The notes under the pieces are model-generated. The model had not been told where the DNA came from. It saw only the letters and a program-made list of their open reading frames with translations, and made no database searches. From UBA11740 sp049273695 (lineage in GTDB: Bacteria > Acidobacteriota > Blastocatellia > Pyrinomonadales > Pyrinomonadaceae): a DNA stretch of 64,000 bases. Each line of letters opens with the position of its first letter. Position 1 is the stretch's first letter. The translations under genes and the position numbers were made by a program. Positions 6,432-15,073 of the stretch are shown piece after piece. Where the stretch lies: the NCBI GenBank assembly GCA_049273695.1, contig JBASRE010000030.1, positions 1 to 64,000 of the forward strand, written 5' to 3'.

Positions 6432-9428
6432 ATGATCGCGATTGGCCCACGTCATCATTCCTGGCTGGTAAAGGCGAGCCTCGTGTTTTTCTTCGCCTGC
6501 GGCGCCCTTATCCCTGTGCGAGCACAGACGGCTGATGAGGTCATCGCAAAACTGTCGCCATCGCTGAGTCCTGATGATGCCGAGATCCAAAAGTTAGTAA
6601 TCAGAGGCTACGAAGCTTACGCAACGAAAGCTACTCCGGTACTGTTATCGATGTTCAGCCAGCAGTCGCCTTACCTTGATCAGTTCAAGGCTTTCCTCGC
6701 AGAAGAGAATGCCGGTAACGAAAACATCCGGCTTGGGATCAGAATCAATCGGCTCTCCAATGCGTTGATCGATGGCGATAAGGCGACCGCCCATCTAGAC
6801 GTCGAGATTCACGCGGTTAATAAGGACACCGGCAAGGGAGCAGAAGGCCCTGGCCGGTTGGCCCACACTTTTCGCTTCGTCAAAGAAAACGGAGTTTGGA
6901 AAATCTGGCAGTTCATAGACACAGCCGAAGAACTCACCGTTGAGTTGTTGGCGGCCCGGACCGATGAAGAGCGCGCGCTGGTGATCAAACGCAGCGAGCC
7001 TTTTACGGATGGTTTGCTCAAGGGCTTGTCGAATGTGGCTGCAGAACTCTTGCACAAGAAAGGCAACGACGCTCAGGCATCGATGATCCTCAACATCGTT
7101 CTGACGATAGCCAGGCGCGACAATTCAACGCTGGGAACGGCCAATGCGCTTATTGGTCTGGGGGATGTTTACGCGGCCCAAGGTGACTACCGGCGTGCCG
7201 CGGACAACTACCAGCAGATTATGAAACTTGTAGAAAGCCTCGGCAGCAAAGAGGGTATCGCTGTCGTCTCCGTAAGATTGGGAGACATTCATTACTATCA
7301 GGGTAACTTTCCGCAAGCGTTGGACTACTACCAAAGAAGCGTCAATCTTTATGAAAAACTTGGAAGCAGGCAGGATATTGCCCACCCATTGCTCAGCATT
7401 GGGAATGCCTACGTTGCGCAGAACGACAACACGCGGGCGCTGGAGTATTACCAGCGAAGCCTGAAGATTTGTGAACAGACCTTTGATAAGGGTGGTCAGG
7501 CTTTTCTCCTGAACCGAATTGCCGAGGTTTATGCCGCACAAGGTCGCTACGAAGAGGCTGATGATTTCTACCGGCGCAGTCTAAAGCTTCAGGAGGAGCT
7601 GGGCATCAAGTCGATCACAGCAACCACCTTGAACGGTATCGGCAGTATCCGTTACCGGCAGGGTAACCACGCCGAAGCCGCAAAGCTTTCAGCTCGCGCC
7701 GCTGAACTCGCCAAAGAAGGCAATGCACCAGAGGTCTTGTGGAAGACGTTGACCGCGTTGGGTCAAGCCTATCGCGCGCTTAATCAAGTGGATCGGGCGC
7801 AGCAGTCGTTCGACGAAGCGATTGCGATTCTGGAGAGAATGCGCGGGCAACTGGTGGGGAGCGAGCGAGACCAACAGCTCTTTTTTGAGAACAAGACTGT
7901 GCCTTACGTTGAGATGGTCGGGCTGTTGATCGATCAGAACAAGGTAACCGAGGCGTTTCATTACGCGGAGATGGCCAAAGGCCGCATGCTGCTAGACGTG
8001 CTGCGACACGGCCGGTCAGACATCTCCAAAACGATGACCGCTGAAGAGCGCGATCACGAGAAGCAGTTGAAGGCCACCGTAACGGCGCTCAGCTCTCAAC
8101 AGCGCAAAGAGATTTCGCTGCGTCAGCCGAATAAATCCCGGCTCGCCTTCATCGATGCGCAGCTACAGAAGGCGCGGCTTGAATACGAAGCATACGAAAC
8201 GCGCATCTATGCCGCACATCCGGATTTAAGGGCGGGGCGGGGCGGGTCTGAACCGTTGTCTTTGAACCAGGCGGGAGCGCTGATAAACGATTCGCAAACC
8301 GCGCTGTTGGAGTACGTCGTTACACAGAATCGAACCTACCTGTTTGTTCTCACAAAACCCAACAGCACAGATCCAGTGAGGTTGAAGGTCTATCCAATAG
8401 AAGTTAGCGCTCGCGAACTGGCCACACGAGTTGCGGACTTTCGCCAAAGATTGGCCGGCAACTCAGCTGATTTCAAAGAGCCGGCCAGGAGCTTGTATGA
8501 CCTCTTACTGCAACCGGCGCGGGAGGAGTTAAAGGGTAAGCGCGCTATTTGTATTGTCCCCGCCGAAGTGCTCTGGGAATTGCCGTTTCAGGCTTTGCTG
8601 TCGAAATCCGATAAGTATGTGCTCGAGGATCATGCGCTGGCTTATGCGCCTTCGCTCAGCGTCTTGAGCGAAATGAAAAAGAAGGCCCTGGCTCGCCGCC
8701 GGACACCTGACGATTCACCCTCTAATGGTTTCTTGACGAAGATCAGCGCCACAACGACTCCGGCGTTACCTCGTCTGTTGGCGATGGGCAATCCAGCATT
8801 GAGCAACAGGTTAGTGTCGCAATTGAGATCCGCTCCGCGAGACGGTTCTCTGGATTCTCTGCCCCACGCTGAGCAGGAAGTGAAAGCACTCCGCGAGATT
8901 TACGGCACGCAAGAGAGCACGATCCTGATTGGCACTGCGGCGCGGGAAGAAACTTTCAAGGCCACGGCTTCGAAATATCCCGTACTACACTTTGCGGCGC
9001 ACGGTGTTCTCGACGATGTTAATCCGCTCTACTCTCGGCTCTTGTTGGCGACTGACAGCGGGAGCGAAGATGGTTTTTTGGAAGCGCGGGAAATCATGAA
9101 GCTCGATCTTCACGCCGACCTGGCGGTCTTGTCAGCTTGTCAGACAGCCCGCGGGCAGGTCGGTTCGGGTGAAGGATTGATCGGAATGTCCTGGGCCTTG
9201 TTCATAGCCGGCACTTCCACCACGGTAGCGAGCCAGTGGAAGGTCGACTCTGCCAGCACGGCTCGGATGATGATAGATTTTCACCGCAACCTTGAGTCCG
9301 AAAGGGGCCCATCGCAAACCAGCGCCGCCGAAGCTCTGCGAAAGGCGGCAATAAAACTAATGGCCGATCCCAAATATCGCCACCCGTTTTACTGGTCTGG
9401 ATTCGTGGTCGTGGGTAATGGGATCTAA
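6432..9428 (+). CDS. TPR-CHAT domain protein
   Basis: This 998-residue protein has an N-terminal hydrophobic segment (LVKASLVFFFACGALIPVRA) that reads as a signal peptide. An NTF2-like stretch follows (~60-160), then at least five TPR units between ~215 and 460 (DVYAAQGDYRRAADNYQQIM, DIHYYQGNFPQALDYYQRSV and so on). The C-terminal CHAT (caspase-like) peptidase domain carries the expected dyad: His857 in HFAAHG and Cys903 in SACQTARG, followed by GEGLIGMSWALFIAGTSTTV and the terminal HPFYWSGFVVVGNG. CHAT proteins of this layout are common in Acidobacteria, often near sigma-type regulators, and are presumed to be proteases in signalling. The catalytic pair is intact. Targets are unknown. Confidence 0.93.
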   Translation: MIAIGPRHHSWLVKASLVFFFACGALIPVRAQTADEVIAKLSPSLSPDDAEIQKLVIRGYEAYATKATPVLLSMFSQQSPYLDQFKAFLAEENAGNENIRLGIRINRLSNALIDGDKATAHLDVEIHAVNKDTGKGAEGPGRLAHTFRFVKENGVWKIWQFIDTAEELTVELLAARTDEERALVIKRSEPFTDGLLKGLSNVAAELLHKKGNDAQASMILNIVLTIARRDNSTLGTANALIGLGDVYAAQGDYRRAADNYQQIMKLVESLGSKEGIAVVSVRLGDIHYYQGNFPQALDYYQRSVNLYEKLGSRQDIAHPLLSIGNAYVAQNDNTRALEYYQRSLKICEQTFDKGGQAFLLNRIAEVYAAQGRYEEADDFYRRSLKLQEELGIKSITATTLNGIGSIRYRQGNHAEAAKLSARAAELAKEGNAPEVLWKTLTALGQAYRALNQVDRAQQSFDEAIAILERMRGQLVGSERDQQLFFENKTVPYVEMVGLLIDQNKVTEAFHYAEMAKGRMLLDVLRHGRSDISKTMTAEERDHEKQLKATVTALSSQQRKEISLRQPNKSRLAFIDAQLQKARLEYEAYETRIYAAHPDLRAGRGGSEPLSLNQAGALINDSQTALLEYVVTQNRTYLFVLTKPNSTDPVRLKVYPIEVSARELATRVADFRQRLAGNSADFKEPARSLYDLLLQPAREELKGKRAICIVPAEVLWELPFQALLSKSDKYVLEDHALAYAPSLSVLSEMKKKALARRRTPDDSPSNGFLTKISATTTPALPRLLAMGNPALSNRLVSQLRSAPRDGSLDSLPHAEQEVKALREIYGTQESTILIGTAAREETFKATASKYPVLHFAAHGVLDDVNPLYSRLLLATDSGSEDGFLEAREIMKLDLHADLAVLSACQTARGQVGSGEGLIGMSWALFIAGTSTTVASQWKVDSASTARMMIDFHRNLESERGPSQTSAAEALRKAAIKLMADPKYRHPFYWSGFVVVGNGI

Positions 9429-9480
9429 CGGCTTTGCACAAAAAGCCCAAGCAGTGGTTGACGCGGAGCGTTCTCATTCA

Positions 9481-9541
9481 CACCGTGGCTTTAGCCCGGT
9501 GCCAGGAAGGGCTTCGACTCTTCTTAACCGTTTTAACGGTT
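9481..9541. repeat. Palindromic repeats, CCGTTTTAACGG family
   Basis: The hairpin CACCGTGGCTTTAGCCCGGTG (imperfect) is followed by AACCGTTTTAACGGTT. The same combination recurs at 45500-45602, and a variant sits at 21857-21976, so this is a dispersed intergenic family. Here it lies just outside the transposase-associated inverted arms. Confidence 0.6.
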
Positions 9542-9591
9542 TAGATGTGAAACCGTTGAAATGGCATTCAAATAGTTGACTCACCCCCAAC

Positions 9592-10285
9592 GCAACCCGA
9601 AGGGTTGCCAGAAAGTAGCCGGTGGTCGGAGTCCGCGGAGACCACCGGAAAAAGGCGTCATCATGACTCGCACCCCGAAGGGGTGCCAGACCTTACAATA
9701 GATACTTCTCGTCAAATTCGATACCGGCCACGTTGAGAAGCTCTCTCAGTTCATCAACAAAGGAATGTTTACGATGATGCGCCTCCTGCGTGGCAATGTA
9801 GCGCCGCACTGAGTCGGTCGCCGTGGGGCTTACGGTGAACGCCGCATAACCCTCTTGCCATGTAAATCTGCGATTAAAATTCTCTTTAGCCCACGAGGAC
9901 GATTCCTTCTTCAAGTCGCGAAGTACATCCGCAATGCAATGCACTGGCCTGAGACTCGCCAGGATATGGACATGCTCCTCAACTCCGCCGACAATCTCCG
10001 GCACTCCGTTCATGCCTTTAATGACCCGCCGAGGTAAGCATGAAGACGTGGTTGCCATTCGGGCTTAATGAAGGGTCGCCGCTCTTTGGTCGAGAAGACG
10101 ATGTGATAGTGCAGGCTGAAGAAGGTTGAACCCATAATCTGAAGTCTAGACTACAGGTCAACGTAAAAGATCGTTACCTCGAGAGTTCTGGCACCCCTCT
10201 GGGGTGCGACCTAATTAATTTCGCATTCCCGGTGGTCTCCGCGGACTCCGACCACCGGCTACTTTCTTTGCAACCCTTCGGGTTG
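9592..10285. mobile_element. REP/RAYT unit with ~100 bp inverted arms
   Basis: A Y1-transposase pseudogene is enclosed by two nearly perfect inverted arms. The left arm has hairpins at 9592-9608, 9619-9648 and 9670-9686. The right arm has the same three in reverse order at 10191-10207, 10229-10258 and 10271-10285. The central hairpin stem is CCGGTGGTC/GACCACCGG on both sides. This is the arrangement known for REP-associated tyrosine transposases and their cognate REP elements. Confidence 0.8.
9693..10135 (-). pseudogene. Frameshifted REP-associated (IS200-like Y1) transposase
   Basis: The gene starts at 10135 and reads MGSTFFSLHYHIVFSTKERR, the canonical start of IS200/RAYT Y1 transposases, including the HYHIVFSTK strand. 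It then reaches YLGG and is thrown out of frame. In the next frame it continues IKGMNGVPEIVGGVEEHVHI, with the HUH-type HVH pair, and carries on to the C-terminus through EAHHRKHSFVDELREL. One missing base within the GGCGGG run (10025-10030) explains the break. The total of 443 bp is one short of whole codons. The catalytic Tyr region YIATQEAHHRK is retained. It is likely inactive unless the base is a sequencing error. Confidence 0.85.
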
Positions 10286-10397
10286 GCGAGGTGAGCGTTC
10301 GTGCTCCTCCCAAACACTAGTGCGCCACCCAGAGGACGGCCAGCTCCCTTTATCTTAATAGCCGAATTCTGCAGCGTAACTTTGTTGTATCCAGTAA

Positions 10398-11690
10398 TTA
10401 ACGTTTGCGCCACTCCTGAACAGTTCGCAACAGCTTCGTCACCACAGGGGAATTCTGATTCTGTCTCGCTAGTATTTGCAGCTGTTCCTCGGCCTCAGCC
10501 AACAATCCAAAGCGCGCGTATGTTAGACCCAGGGTGAGATGCGAGATCGGGCTATGCTTTTTCAAGTTCGTTAACTCGCGCAGCTTCTCTGCTTCCAATA
10601 TCTTGAATTGCGCCCTGGGCGCGGGGGCAACCGGCGACCTCACCTCTTGCCCATTTCTGACGGCTACAACTTCCCACGAATAAATCATCCCCCGTCGAAG
10701 TCTGGGCGACGTCCACTGGGTTGCCGCTTGGGGCGCGCTGCGCGTTACCAGATTGAAGTCGGCGTCAAACACAGAGACTGTATAAGTTGTTGCTCCCGCC
10801 AGGGCTTGCCAGCGCAGGTTAGCATGATCCGTCGCGATCACTGTCCCAGATGGACCAAGCAATCCAAACGTGTCTTCTCGGGCAGTGGGGTCCATGAGCG
10901 TAATCGAAGGTGCGGTCAACTTGTCCAGCACTTCTGGCTTTGAAAAGTTCCTGGTCGTGAGCACACTTCGCACGAGCAAGCGGCTCGCTTCGGGAAGTTC
11001 CTCCAGCCCGATTAGTTTGCCGCTGTTGTCCAACTGGATCTTACGGCCGTTGTCTTCCAAACTCGCCACGACCGCGAACTGATCACTGTTTGAGTCTTTC
11101 GTCGCTTGCGTCTCTGTAGGTGTGGGCGAACTGCCTCCTGGAGTGTTCGAGGTAGTTTGGCTGCTGGTCTGTTGAGCAGTCTGATCCGCGACGCGCGCAC
11201 GCCAACGCTGCCACAAAACAAAAGCCAAAACCATACATGCAGCAACTAACACCCCGGCTACTGCGCGGGCTGGCGTAAACTGGAAAGCCCCACTCCATGA
11301 CGGAGAGAATTGTTGCGCCGGAATTTCTGCAGGCCGGGCCGCGGCTGAAACGCCCTCAACCAGCGAGCTTTCGAGCGATTGCACCGCCTCGCTGCAGCGA
11401 TCACAGATGTCGAAGTGACTTTCAAAGATTACTCTGTCGGCCTGGTCGATTAACCCGTTCGCGTATCGCTTCGCGTCTTCATTCGACAAATGAAAAGCTT
11501 CGTCCGTGCTGTCGGACAGCAGAGCTTCCGTTAACTCGCTGTAAACCAGCGCTGCATCTTCGGATGGCAGAATTCGACGTAGGCACGATTCACATTCAGC
11601 AACGTGCGCATCAATTCTTTCCCGTTCCGTCGGCCTTAAGGTCCGTTCGCGGAAAAGACTAACTTCTGTTTCGGTTAAATGATCGGTCAT
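10398..11690 (-). CDS. Membrane anti-sigma-like protein with two zinc-finger (ZAS) motifs
   Basis: This is a 430-residue protein. Two H-x3-C-x2-C motifs are visible, His29/Cys33/Cys36 and His92/Cys96/Cys99, each in the context of an anti-sigma zinc-binding (zf-HC2) domain, so the module is duplicated. A transmembrane helix follows at ~138-160 (ARAVAGVLVAACMVLAFVLW), then a Ser/Thr/Pro-rich linker. The periplasmic part contains a fibronectin-like stretch (ANLRWQALAGATTYTVSVFD) and a TPR-like C-terminus (LTLGLTYARFGLLAEAEEQL). It lies 80 bp downstream of a sigma-like gene on the same strand. The role as its membrane-bound anti-sigma factor is inferred from domain order and pairing. Confidence 0.78.
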   Translation of the reverse strand: MTDHLTETEVSLFRERTLRPTERERIDAHVAECESCLRRILPSEDAALVYSELTEALLSDSTDEAFHLSNEDAKRYANGLIDQADRVIFESHFDICDRCSEAVQSLESSLVEGVSAAARPAEIPAQQFSPSWSGAFQFTPARAVAGVLVAACMVLAFVLWQRWRARVADQTAQQTSSQTTSNTPGGSSPTPTETQATKDSNSDQFAVVASLEDNGRKIQLDNSGKLIGLEELPEASRLLVRSVLTTRNFSKPEVLDKLTAPSITLMDPTAREDTFGLLGPSGTVIATDHANLRWQALAGATTYTVSVFDADFNLVTRSAPQAATQWTSPRLRRGMIYSWEVVAVRNGQEVRSPVAPAPRAQFKILEAEKLRELTNLKKHSPISHLTLGLTYARFGLLAEAEEQLQILARQNQNSPVVTKLLRTVQEWRKR

Positions 11691-11770
11691 TCGTCGTGCG
11701 GTTTTACGCGCCGCTGTTTATCTTAAACCGTATTTCACTTCTAATTCTTACCATCCGCGTTTGAAATTTC

Positions 11771-12826
11771 TCACTTCTCTTCGACCTTTCTCATCCTTCG
11801 TGCCAGCCGTTCTCGAGCCGTTTTGCGCAGGTTAATGACTTGCTGCCGGGTGATGCCAAACCTTTGCGCAATGCGGGAATCATCAAGCGGTAACTCGTTC
11901 CATAGATTCTCAAAGTCTTCGTATGGCATTTCCAGTAGTCGGGCGAGCTCCTCTTTAGAAGCGACACCCAGAAAAGGAAGAAACGAAATCACTCCCCCGT
12001 CCCGCGAATCTCTGAGGTTAAGCAACAGTGCCGCCCGTTGGAGTACCGGTAATTGGCAGACCTCGCGCCAAACTTGTTCAAAGAACAACCGCTGCTCCAG
12101 CGCCAAGTCAACTCTGGGTTCCGAACTCGCAAATGAGTTATCCCTCTCCAAGCCACCGGTATCAATCGATTCGGTCGGCGGATCGTCGATGTGCCACGAT
12201 TCAGCGGCGATTCTTACGACTTCATCGAAACCTATTGGTCCACCGGAGCGCTCAAACAAGGCGCCCAGGAACTCATCAGACTTAATCTGGGCATCACTTA
12301 GCTTCCCGTCCGGCGGATGCGAAACGGAATGAGCGGCGTCGATTTTTCCCGCCTGGGTTCCGGTATCCTGCTGTTCGCTGAAGCTTGCATACCATCGCTT
12401 ATCTTCAGCTTGCCACAAGACAAATCGCGGGTTCTGTCTCAGGCGCCGTCGTAGTAAGCTTTTTAGCCTCCACCGCTGCGGATGCTTTTCGCGAAAATAG
12501 TCAGCGCAAGCGGAGTAGGTTTTGATCGCGACGAAGTCCGGGAAACTGGCGATTGCTGATTGATTTGGATCCTGTCTTAGGGCTCGCAATGCTGAGACGA
12601 TCGTGGCTCGCAGATCGCCGGCAATCTCGAGCGCGTCCTGGTTTTGCGGAGTGCCGCGTTCATTGAGCGGCACTCGCAGCTTGCTTCTCAGTATTTTCTT
12701 GATGATTGGCTCGGCGTGTTCTTCGATAATCGCGCGCAGCAAGTGATCAGAGGTTGATTCCGACGTAGCAGCCAGGAAGGCAGCCAGCATCGAATCTGAA
12801 CTGTCGTCCTTGGGTTCATGCTGCAT
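11771..12826 (-). CDS. Sigma-70-like regulator, large form
   Basis: This 351-residue protein is longer than an ordinary ECF sigma factor. Residues ~60-130 resemble region 2 (FVAIKTYSACADYFREKHPQ). A spacer of ~110 residues follows. The C-terminus resembles region 4, with VCQLPVLQRAALLLNLRD and the helix-turn-helix IAQRFGITRQQVINLRKTAR. The gene is 80 bp upstream of the two-zinc-finger membrane protein, the standard sigma/anti-sigma order. Together with the nearby CHAT protein this makes a recurrent acidobacterial set, possibly an envelope or protein-quality response. The assignment rests on sequence character, not a profile match. Confidence 0.65.
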   Translation of the reverse strand: MQHEPKDDSSDSMLAAFLAATSESTSDHLLRAIIEEHAEPIIKKILRSKLRVPLNERGTPQNQDALEIAGDLRATIVSALRALRQDPNQSAIASFPDFVAIKTYSACADYFREKHPQRWRLKSLLRRRLRQNPRFVLWQAEDKRWYASFSEQQDTGTQAGKIDAAHSVSHPPDGKLSDAQIKSDEFLGALFERSGGPIGFDEVVRIAAESWHIDDPPTESIDTGGLERDNSFASSEPRVDLALEQRLFFEQVWREVCQLPVLQRAALLLNLRDSRDGGVISFLPFLGVASKEELARLLEMPYEDFENLWNELPLDDSRIAQRFGITRQQVINLRKTARERLARRMRKVEEK

Positions 12827-12936
12827 AAGGAATGGCGGGCAGCAGGTATTTAGACGGATCAGACGCCAAAGTCAAAGAAGCAGTATTGAGAAACGGTCTG
12901 GTCGGAAGGCTGTAGATTACGATTTGAAGGAATGAA

Positions 12937-13716
12937 ATGAAGAGCCTCTGCCGGATATGCGTGCTATCGATCGTACTCGGGACTTCCCTGTTTCTTTCCA
13001 GTGCCTCAGGTCAGGAGAATACTCCAGGGCCGAGGAAGTTTGATGATTTTGGGTACATGAGTCATGAGAATTACTCGGCACGTCTGGACAATATCGCCAT
13101 CGCTTTGCAGCAAGAGCCCAACGCGCAGGGTTATTTCATCTTCTATAACGGGGCGAAATCGCTTCCGGGCGCACCGCTTAGATACATAAAAAGACTGCAG
13201 AACTATTTGGTAGACACCAGAGGCATTGACCACTCGCGCATAGCCCTGTTAGCAGGCGGGCGGCGGGAAGAGATAACGGTCGAATTTTGGATCTCCCCAC
13301 CGGGAAGCCCCGCGCCCATTCCCGACCCAGCGGTTTCGGCGGAACCCACAATGAAGTCATACCTGTATGACAGCTACAGTTTTGACTGCACTCGCTTGTT
13401 TCAACCAAAGGTGAAGGCTCCACACTATTTCGACGATTGTGGTTATGCAGGCATGAGTTATGAGGACCAGTCCGCGCGCCTTGACGGTTTTATTAAGGCC
13501 ATCAGCCAAACGCCTGGAGCGAAGGCGCGCCTCGTTGTCTATTCGCTGCCACGAGACGCGCGCCGAAAGGTGCAGACGGTCATGCAAGAGGAGAAGAACT
13601 ATCTAATGAGAAAAGGCGGACTGCAGGGCTCCAGTATTGAAGTCACGTCTCGAAAAGCGCCCAAGTATCGATCAGTGGAGTTGTGGGTTGCCCTCCCCAA
13701 GACTCCAGGCAATTAA
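12937..13716 (+). CDS. Secreted protein with two tandem copies of an uncharacterised domain
   Basis: This 259-residue protein begins with a signal peptide (LCRICVLSIVLGTSLFLSSA). The mature part is an internal duplication. Copy one runs from KFDDFGYMSHENYSARLDN through YIKRLQNYLVDTRGIDHSRI to VEFWI. Copy two runs from YFDDCGYAGMSYEDQSARLD through EEKNYLMRKGG to VELWV. Each copy has the plan FDD-GY, ARLD, a strand (YFIFY / LVVYS), a helix and a final strand, reminiscent of OmpA-C-like folds. I recall similar single-domain proteins in acidobacterial genomes but know no function. It is divergent from the sigma-like gene (110 bp apart), so it may be a target of that sigma factor. Confidence 0.7.
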   Translation: MKSLCRICVLSIVLGTSLFLSSASGQENTPGPRKFDDFGYMSHENYSARLDNIAIALQQEPNAQGYFIFYNGAKSLPGAPLRYIKRLQNYLVDTRGIDHSRIALLAGGRREEITVEFWISPPGSPAPIPDPAVSAEPTMKSYLYDSYSFDCTRLFQPKVKAPHYFDDCGYAGMSYEDQSARLDGFIKAISQTPGAKARLVVYSLPRDARRKVQTVMQEEKNYLMRKGGLQGSSIEVTSRKAPKYRSVELWVALPKTPGN

Positions 13717-13782
13717 CCCAGTGAAGCAAATGGAAGTTTAATCGCACCCAACCACGAGCCTTTAACCAACCTCATTATCTTA

Positions 13783-13939
13783 TTTATTGCGCCCGAACAG
13801 CATCTGACCTATATCAAACCATAACAACGCGAGCGACGGATTCTGCCGAGAGTCAGTACCGAGAGCGTTAGCGACCGGTTCGTTCGAAGGTGATTGACTT
13901 ATGAATTCATCACGCCAAATCGAAGAATCGAAGGCCTGA
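13783..13939 (+). repeat. Duplicated 5' region of the AraC gene (copy 1, remnant)
   Basis: Bases 13783-13939 match 16693-16800, the leader and first codons of the AraC-type gene. Shared blocks include CATCTGA.CTATATCA, AACAACGCGAGCGACGGATT, CTGCCGA and the start ATGRATTCATCACG. Here the reading frame opens MNSSRQ and stops after 12 codons at 13937-13939. Copy 1 also has about 20 extra bases before the start. This is a truncated gene remnant on the far side of the graspetide cassette. Confidence 0.8.
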
Positions 13940-13955
13940 CCCCATTTTTTCTTAA

Positions 13956-14969
13956 TCAGGGACCACAAACATTGGATTGGCGGCGCGGGGCGTTTCCAAC
14001 GAGAAGGTCTGCAATGGCTTGAGAAATGGGTAGGCCCGGAGTGCGTTCTAGCCAGAAGAATTCGCCGGACGGGTTGAGTTCGAGGAAGACGTGCCTCCCA
14101 TCGGGCGTGACGACGATGTCGATGGCGCCGTAGTTTAGGACGAAGTAATCCATAAGGCGCAGGATTCTTTCTTCGACCTCGCAAGGGAGTTGATAAGGCC
14201 GCCACTCGTTAACCATGCGGAGGCCGTCGCGCCGCCAGTCGTGTGAGGCGAGCACGGAAGTCTGCGAGTCGATAGAGGCCGACATGACGCGGTGGCCAAC
14301 GACCGTGACGCGAAGCTCCAACGCTTTCGGAATCATCTCCTGAAAAGTTACAGGGCAAAGGCTCAGTCCCGAGAGATCAGCGAGGTCTTCGGGCTTCACA
14401 GGGTTAGTGAAGACGACGAGTTCTTTCCCCTCATCGTGCACCGCGAAGGAGGAGAGCATCTTTGTCACTAACCCGCCCTCGCACCTCTTTGCGAAATCGC
14501 GGACAGCGTTGGGATCATTGGTAGTAACCGTGCGCGGTGTGTCCAGTCCGAGTTCGCGCGCCACTTGTAACTGTAACTGCTTATTCTCGGCGTGACGGAT
14601 GTGACGCACGTCATCTACGCGGAAGGCATTAAGGCTGGCGAGCATACCGTGAGCGGCGGCCCTCGCCTCGCCGAGGGACGCGTGACGCAGTTGCCTGTCG
14701 AGGGTCGCCGGGACTTCGGCACCCAAGTTCAGGCGCCGGTGCCAGATGGCTGTTACCTCTCGCAGATTGAACTCGCCCTCTTCGTTCGTAAGGGTCAGCC
14801 GCTCGTCGGCCCCTGAGCTTGATGCGCCATAGTAAGCGGTAAGACGCACTTCGGTCGGATAGCGGTCGGTGTCGAAGCGGATCGTGTGGCCGCCTTTGCG
14901 GGCGATGGCCTCAGCGACCAACGCGACGCTTTCGTTGTCGTCGCTGTGTGTGATGATGAGAATGGACAT
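13956..14969 (-). CDS. mvdD: MvdD/MdnC-type ATP-grasp graspetide ligase (ester-forming)
   Basis: This 337-residue ATP-grasp enzyme closely follows cyanobacterial MvdD/MdnC along its whole length. The N-terminus is ILIITHSDDNESVALV, then FDTDRYPTEV, then the ENKQLQLQVARELGL helix, TKMLSSFAV, FTNPVKPEDL, the FQEMIPKALELRVTVVG strand, and the metal/ATP-binding end GAIDIVVTPDGRHVFLELNP followed by GEFFWLE. The family adds macrolactone (omega-ester) rings between Thr/Ser and Asp/Glu of microviridin precursors. It is the last gene of a minus-strand set: precursor, mvdC-like, mvdD-like. Assignment as the ester ligase rather than the amide ligase rests on remembered similarity to MdnC, in particular the N- and C-terminal signatures. 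Confidence 0.92.
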   Translation of the reverse strand: MSILIITHSDDNESVALVAEAIARKGGHTIRFDTDRYPTEVRLTAYYGASSSGADERLTLTNEEGEFNLREVTAIWHRRLNLGAEVPATLDRQLRHASLGEARAAAHGMLASLNAFRVDDVRHIRHAENKQLQLQVARELGLDTPRTVTTNDPNAVRDFAKRCEGGLVTKMLSSFAVHDEGKELVVFTNPVKPEDLADLSGLSLCPVTFQEMIPKALELRVTVVGHRVMSASIDSQTSVLASHDWRRDGLRMVNEWRPYQLPCEVEERILRLMDYFVLNYGAIDIVVTPDGRHVFLELNPSGEFFWLERTPGLPISQAIADLLVGNAPRRQSNVCGP

Positions 14970-14978
14970 AGTAAAGAT

Positions 14979-15073
14979 GTCAGAAGTCAGTGGTCAGTGG
15001 TCAGTGCGCTACCCGTCAATGAAATTCTTTTTGAGACGGGTATTTTCGCCTGACTTCTGATTTCTAACTTCTG
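14979..15073. repeat. Inverted heptamer arms around a hairpin
   Basis: The left arm (14979-15006) is a degenerate tandem heptamer, CAGAAGTCAGTGGTCAGTGG, and the right arm (15050-15073) contains CTGACTTCTG in the opposite sense. Between them ACCCGTC (15011-15017) pairs with GACGGGT (15035-15041). The unit fills the spacer between the two ligase genes and touches the 3' end of the upstream one. It belongs to the same structural class as the spacers at 27128, 51696/52145 and 58038. Confidence 0.7.

Noticed and set aside
14979..15073. Possible CRISPR-like repeat array
   Set aside because: The units are only seven bases, degenerate and contiguous, without spacers. No cas gene is nearby. The other heptamer arrays were rejected as CRISPR for the same reason.
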